Assembly: GCA_002440045.1 (NCBI GenBank)
Contig: DJRI01000098.1
Coordinates: forward strand, 14,242-65,725
Length of the DNA stretch: 51,484 nt
Direction of reading: 5' to 3'
From: Ruminococcaceae bacterium UBA6364
GTDB lineage: Bacteria > Bacillota > Clostridia > Oscillospirales > Acutalibacteraceae
Both the position numbers and the translations under genes were made by a program. Below, one piece after another: positions 50,845-51,484 of this stretch. The notes beneath the pieces were generated by a model. That model did not search any database. It had not been told where the DNA came from and saw nothing but the letters and a program-made list of their open reading frames with translations. Position 1 is the first letter of the stretch; each line of letters opens with the position of its first letter.

Positions 50845-51483
50845 TTATTCCGCCTTATAGCCCGTACCGTAAATGGTTTTTATATGTTTTATTCCCCATT
50901 CGCCGAGCTTTGTTCTGAGCCTTGCAACGTGCGAATCGACCGTTCTTGTGTCGCCTGCGTACTCAATGCCCCAAACCTCGTCAAGAAGCTGTTCGCGGGT
51001 GTAAACGCGCCCGAGGTGAGACGTAAGCTTTGTTAAAATTTTGTATTCTTTTAAAGTAAGGTTCAAAAGCTCGCCGTTTAAAAACACATCGTGAGCCGAC
51101 GGTTTTATAAGAATGCCGTCAAGACTTAAAGAATCGTCCGTCCTTACAATTCCCGTTCCGCGTTTTAAAAGCGTGTCAATGCGGTGCATAAGCACTTTAA
51201 GCGAAAACGGCTTTGTGACATAATCGTCCGCGCCCGACTCAAAACCCATTATCTGGTCAAAATCCTGCGAGCGCGCCGAAACGAGAATCACGGGGACATT
51301 GCTGGTTTCGCGCATCTTTTTGCAAACCGCCCAGCCGTCGACACCCGGCATCATAATATCAAGAAGCACAAGCTCAATATCTCCGTTTTTTTCAAAAACG
51401 GAAAGAGCCTCTTCGCCGTCAGCCGCAAAAAGCGGCGTATGCCCCTCTTTTTTAAGGCAGTCGCCGATAAGCCGCCTTATAAG
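50845..51483 (-). CDS. OmpR/PhoB-type response regulator, 5' end outside window
   Basis: The frame is open to the right edge; the first Met-like codon inside (51369) is within the receiver domain, so the start lies beyond the window. Visible: receiver beta strands, the phospho-acceptor Asp in LVLLDIMMPGVDGW, PVILVSARS and ADDYVTKPFSLKVL (conserved Lys), then a winged-helix DNA-binding domain (LTLKEYKILTKLTSHLGRVYTREQL, RTVDSHVARLRTKLG, IKTIYGTGYKAE). It is the partner of the adjacent kinase and probably regulates unknown targets, perhaps itself. About 25 N-terminal residues are missing. Confidence 0.95.
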   Translation of the reverse strand, partial: LIRRLIGDCLKKEGHTPLFAADGEEALSVFEKNGDIELVLLDIMMPGVDGWAVCKKMRETSNVPVILVSARSQDFDQIMGFESGADDYVTKPFSLKVLMHRIDTLLKRGTGIVRTDDSLSLDGILIKPSAHDVFLNGELLNLTLKEYKILTKLTSHLGRVYTREQLLDEVWGIEYAGDTRTVDSHVARLRTKLGEWGIKHIKTIYGTGYKAE

Positions 51484-51484
51484 C

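Noticed and set aside
1..51484. CRISPR array, IS element or prophage
   Set aside because: No regularly spaced direct repeats, no transposase, integrase or phage gene among the supported frames.

Overview
The window reads as chromosome from a low-to-moderate GC, anaerobic, spore-forming member of the Clostridia, most likely an uncultured gut Oscillospirales/Ruminococcaceae relative. This is inferred from gene content: sporulation and germination genes (YabP, YabQ, SpoIIR, YpeB), a class I fumarase subunit with Fe-S cysteines, ferrous-iron uptake (FeoAB), dockerin-tagged surface proteins and several glycoside hydrolases. No rRNA, tRNA, phage, insertion sequence or CRISPR array was seen. Ribosome binding sites are strong (AGGAGG type), and at least seven genes appear to start at TTG.

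Layout. 1-6.2 kb: the 3' part of pncB, cut by the window edge, and a convergent 1665-residue secreted protein with Ig-like, BspA-type leucine-rich and dockerin domains. 6.4-15.2 kb: a small multidrug/metabolite-type transporter, a convergent gap holding a dispersed repeat, plsC, a large unassigned glycosidase-like protein, a zinc-ribbon/TPR membrane protein, a small lipoprotein and ypeB. 15.4-23.9 kb: one long plus-strand operon of a cysteine desulfurase, thiI, pncC, a class B sortase, a membrane-anchored degenerate CinA paralogue, galE and a GH13 amylase, followed by a secreted LCAT-like lipase with its own promoter. 25.5-27.9 kb: feoA-feoB-FeoB-associated protein on the minus strand, behind a promoter with an iron-regulator-like dyad. 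28-31.8 kb: a class C beta-lactamase-fold hydrolase, a divergent organophosphate-type transporter and a HAD phosphatase.

31.8-36 kb: the conserved yabP-yabQ-divIC-yabR block, in which yabQ and divIC are one uninterrupted reading frame, then the alpha subunit of fumarase, and convergent ispE-spoIIR. 36-43.7 kb: a PHP-type histidinol phosphatase, a 312-bp unexplained gap with inverted and direct repeats, an RluA-family pseudouridine synthase, a GH38 alpha-mannosidase, a DUF2804 protein and a GT2 glycosyltransferase. 43.8-51.5 kb: a second dockerin protein with InlB-type repeats and a minus-strand operon of response regulator (cut by the window edge), histidine kinase, THUMP-type RNA methyltransferase and diacylglycerol-kinase-like lipid kinase.

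The most interesting observations are: (1) the 19440-20963 gene, whose two cytoplasmic domains follow full-length CinA but have lost the active-site motifs and are joined to a transmembrane helix and a Pro/Thr/Glu-rich tail, one gene away from an intact pncC and next to a sortase; (2) the yabQ-divIC fusion with an apparent internal promoter and ribosome binding site; (3) a palindromic dispersed repeat with core TAGGCATAAGAGGG at three intergenic sites.
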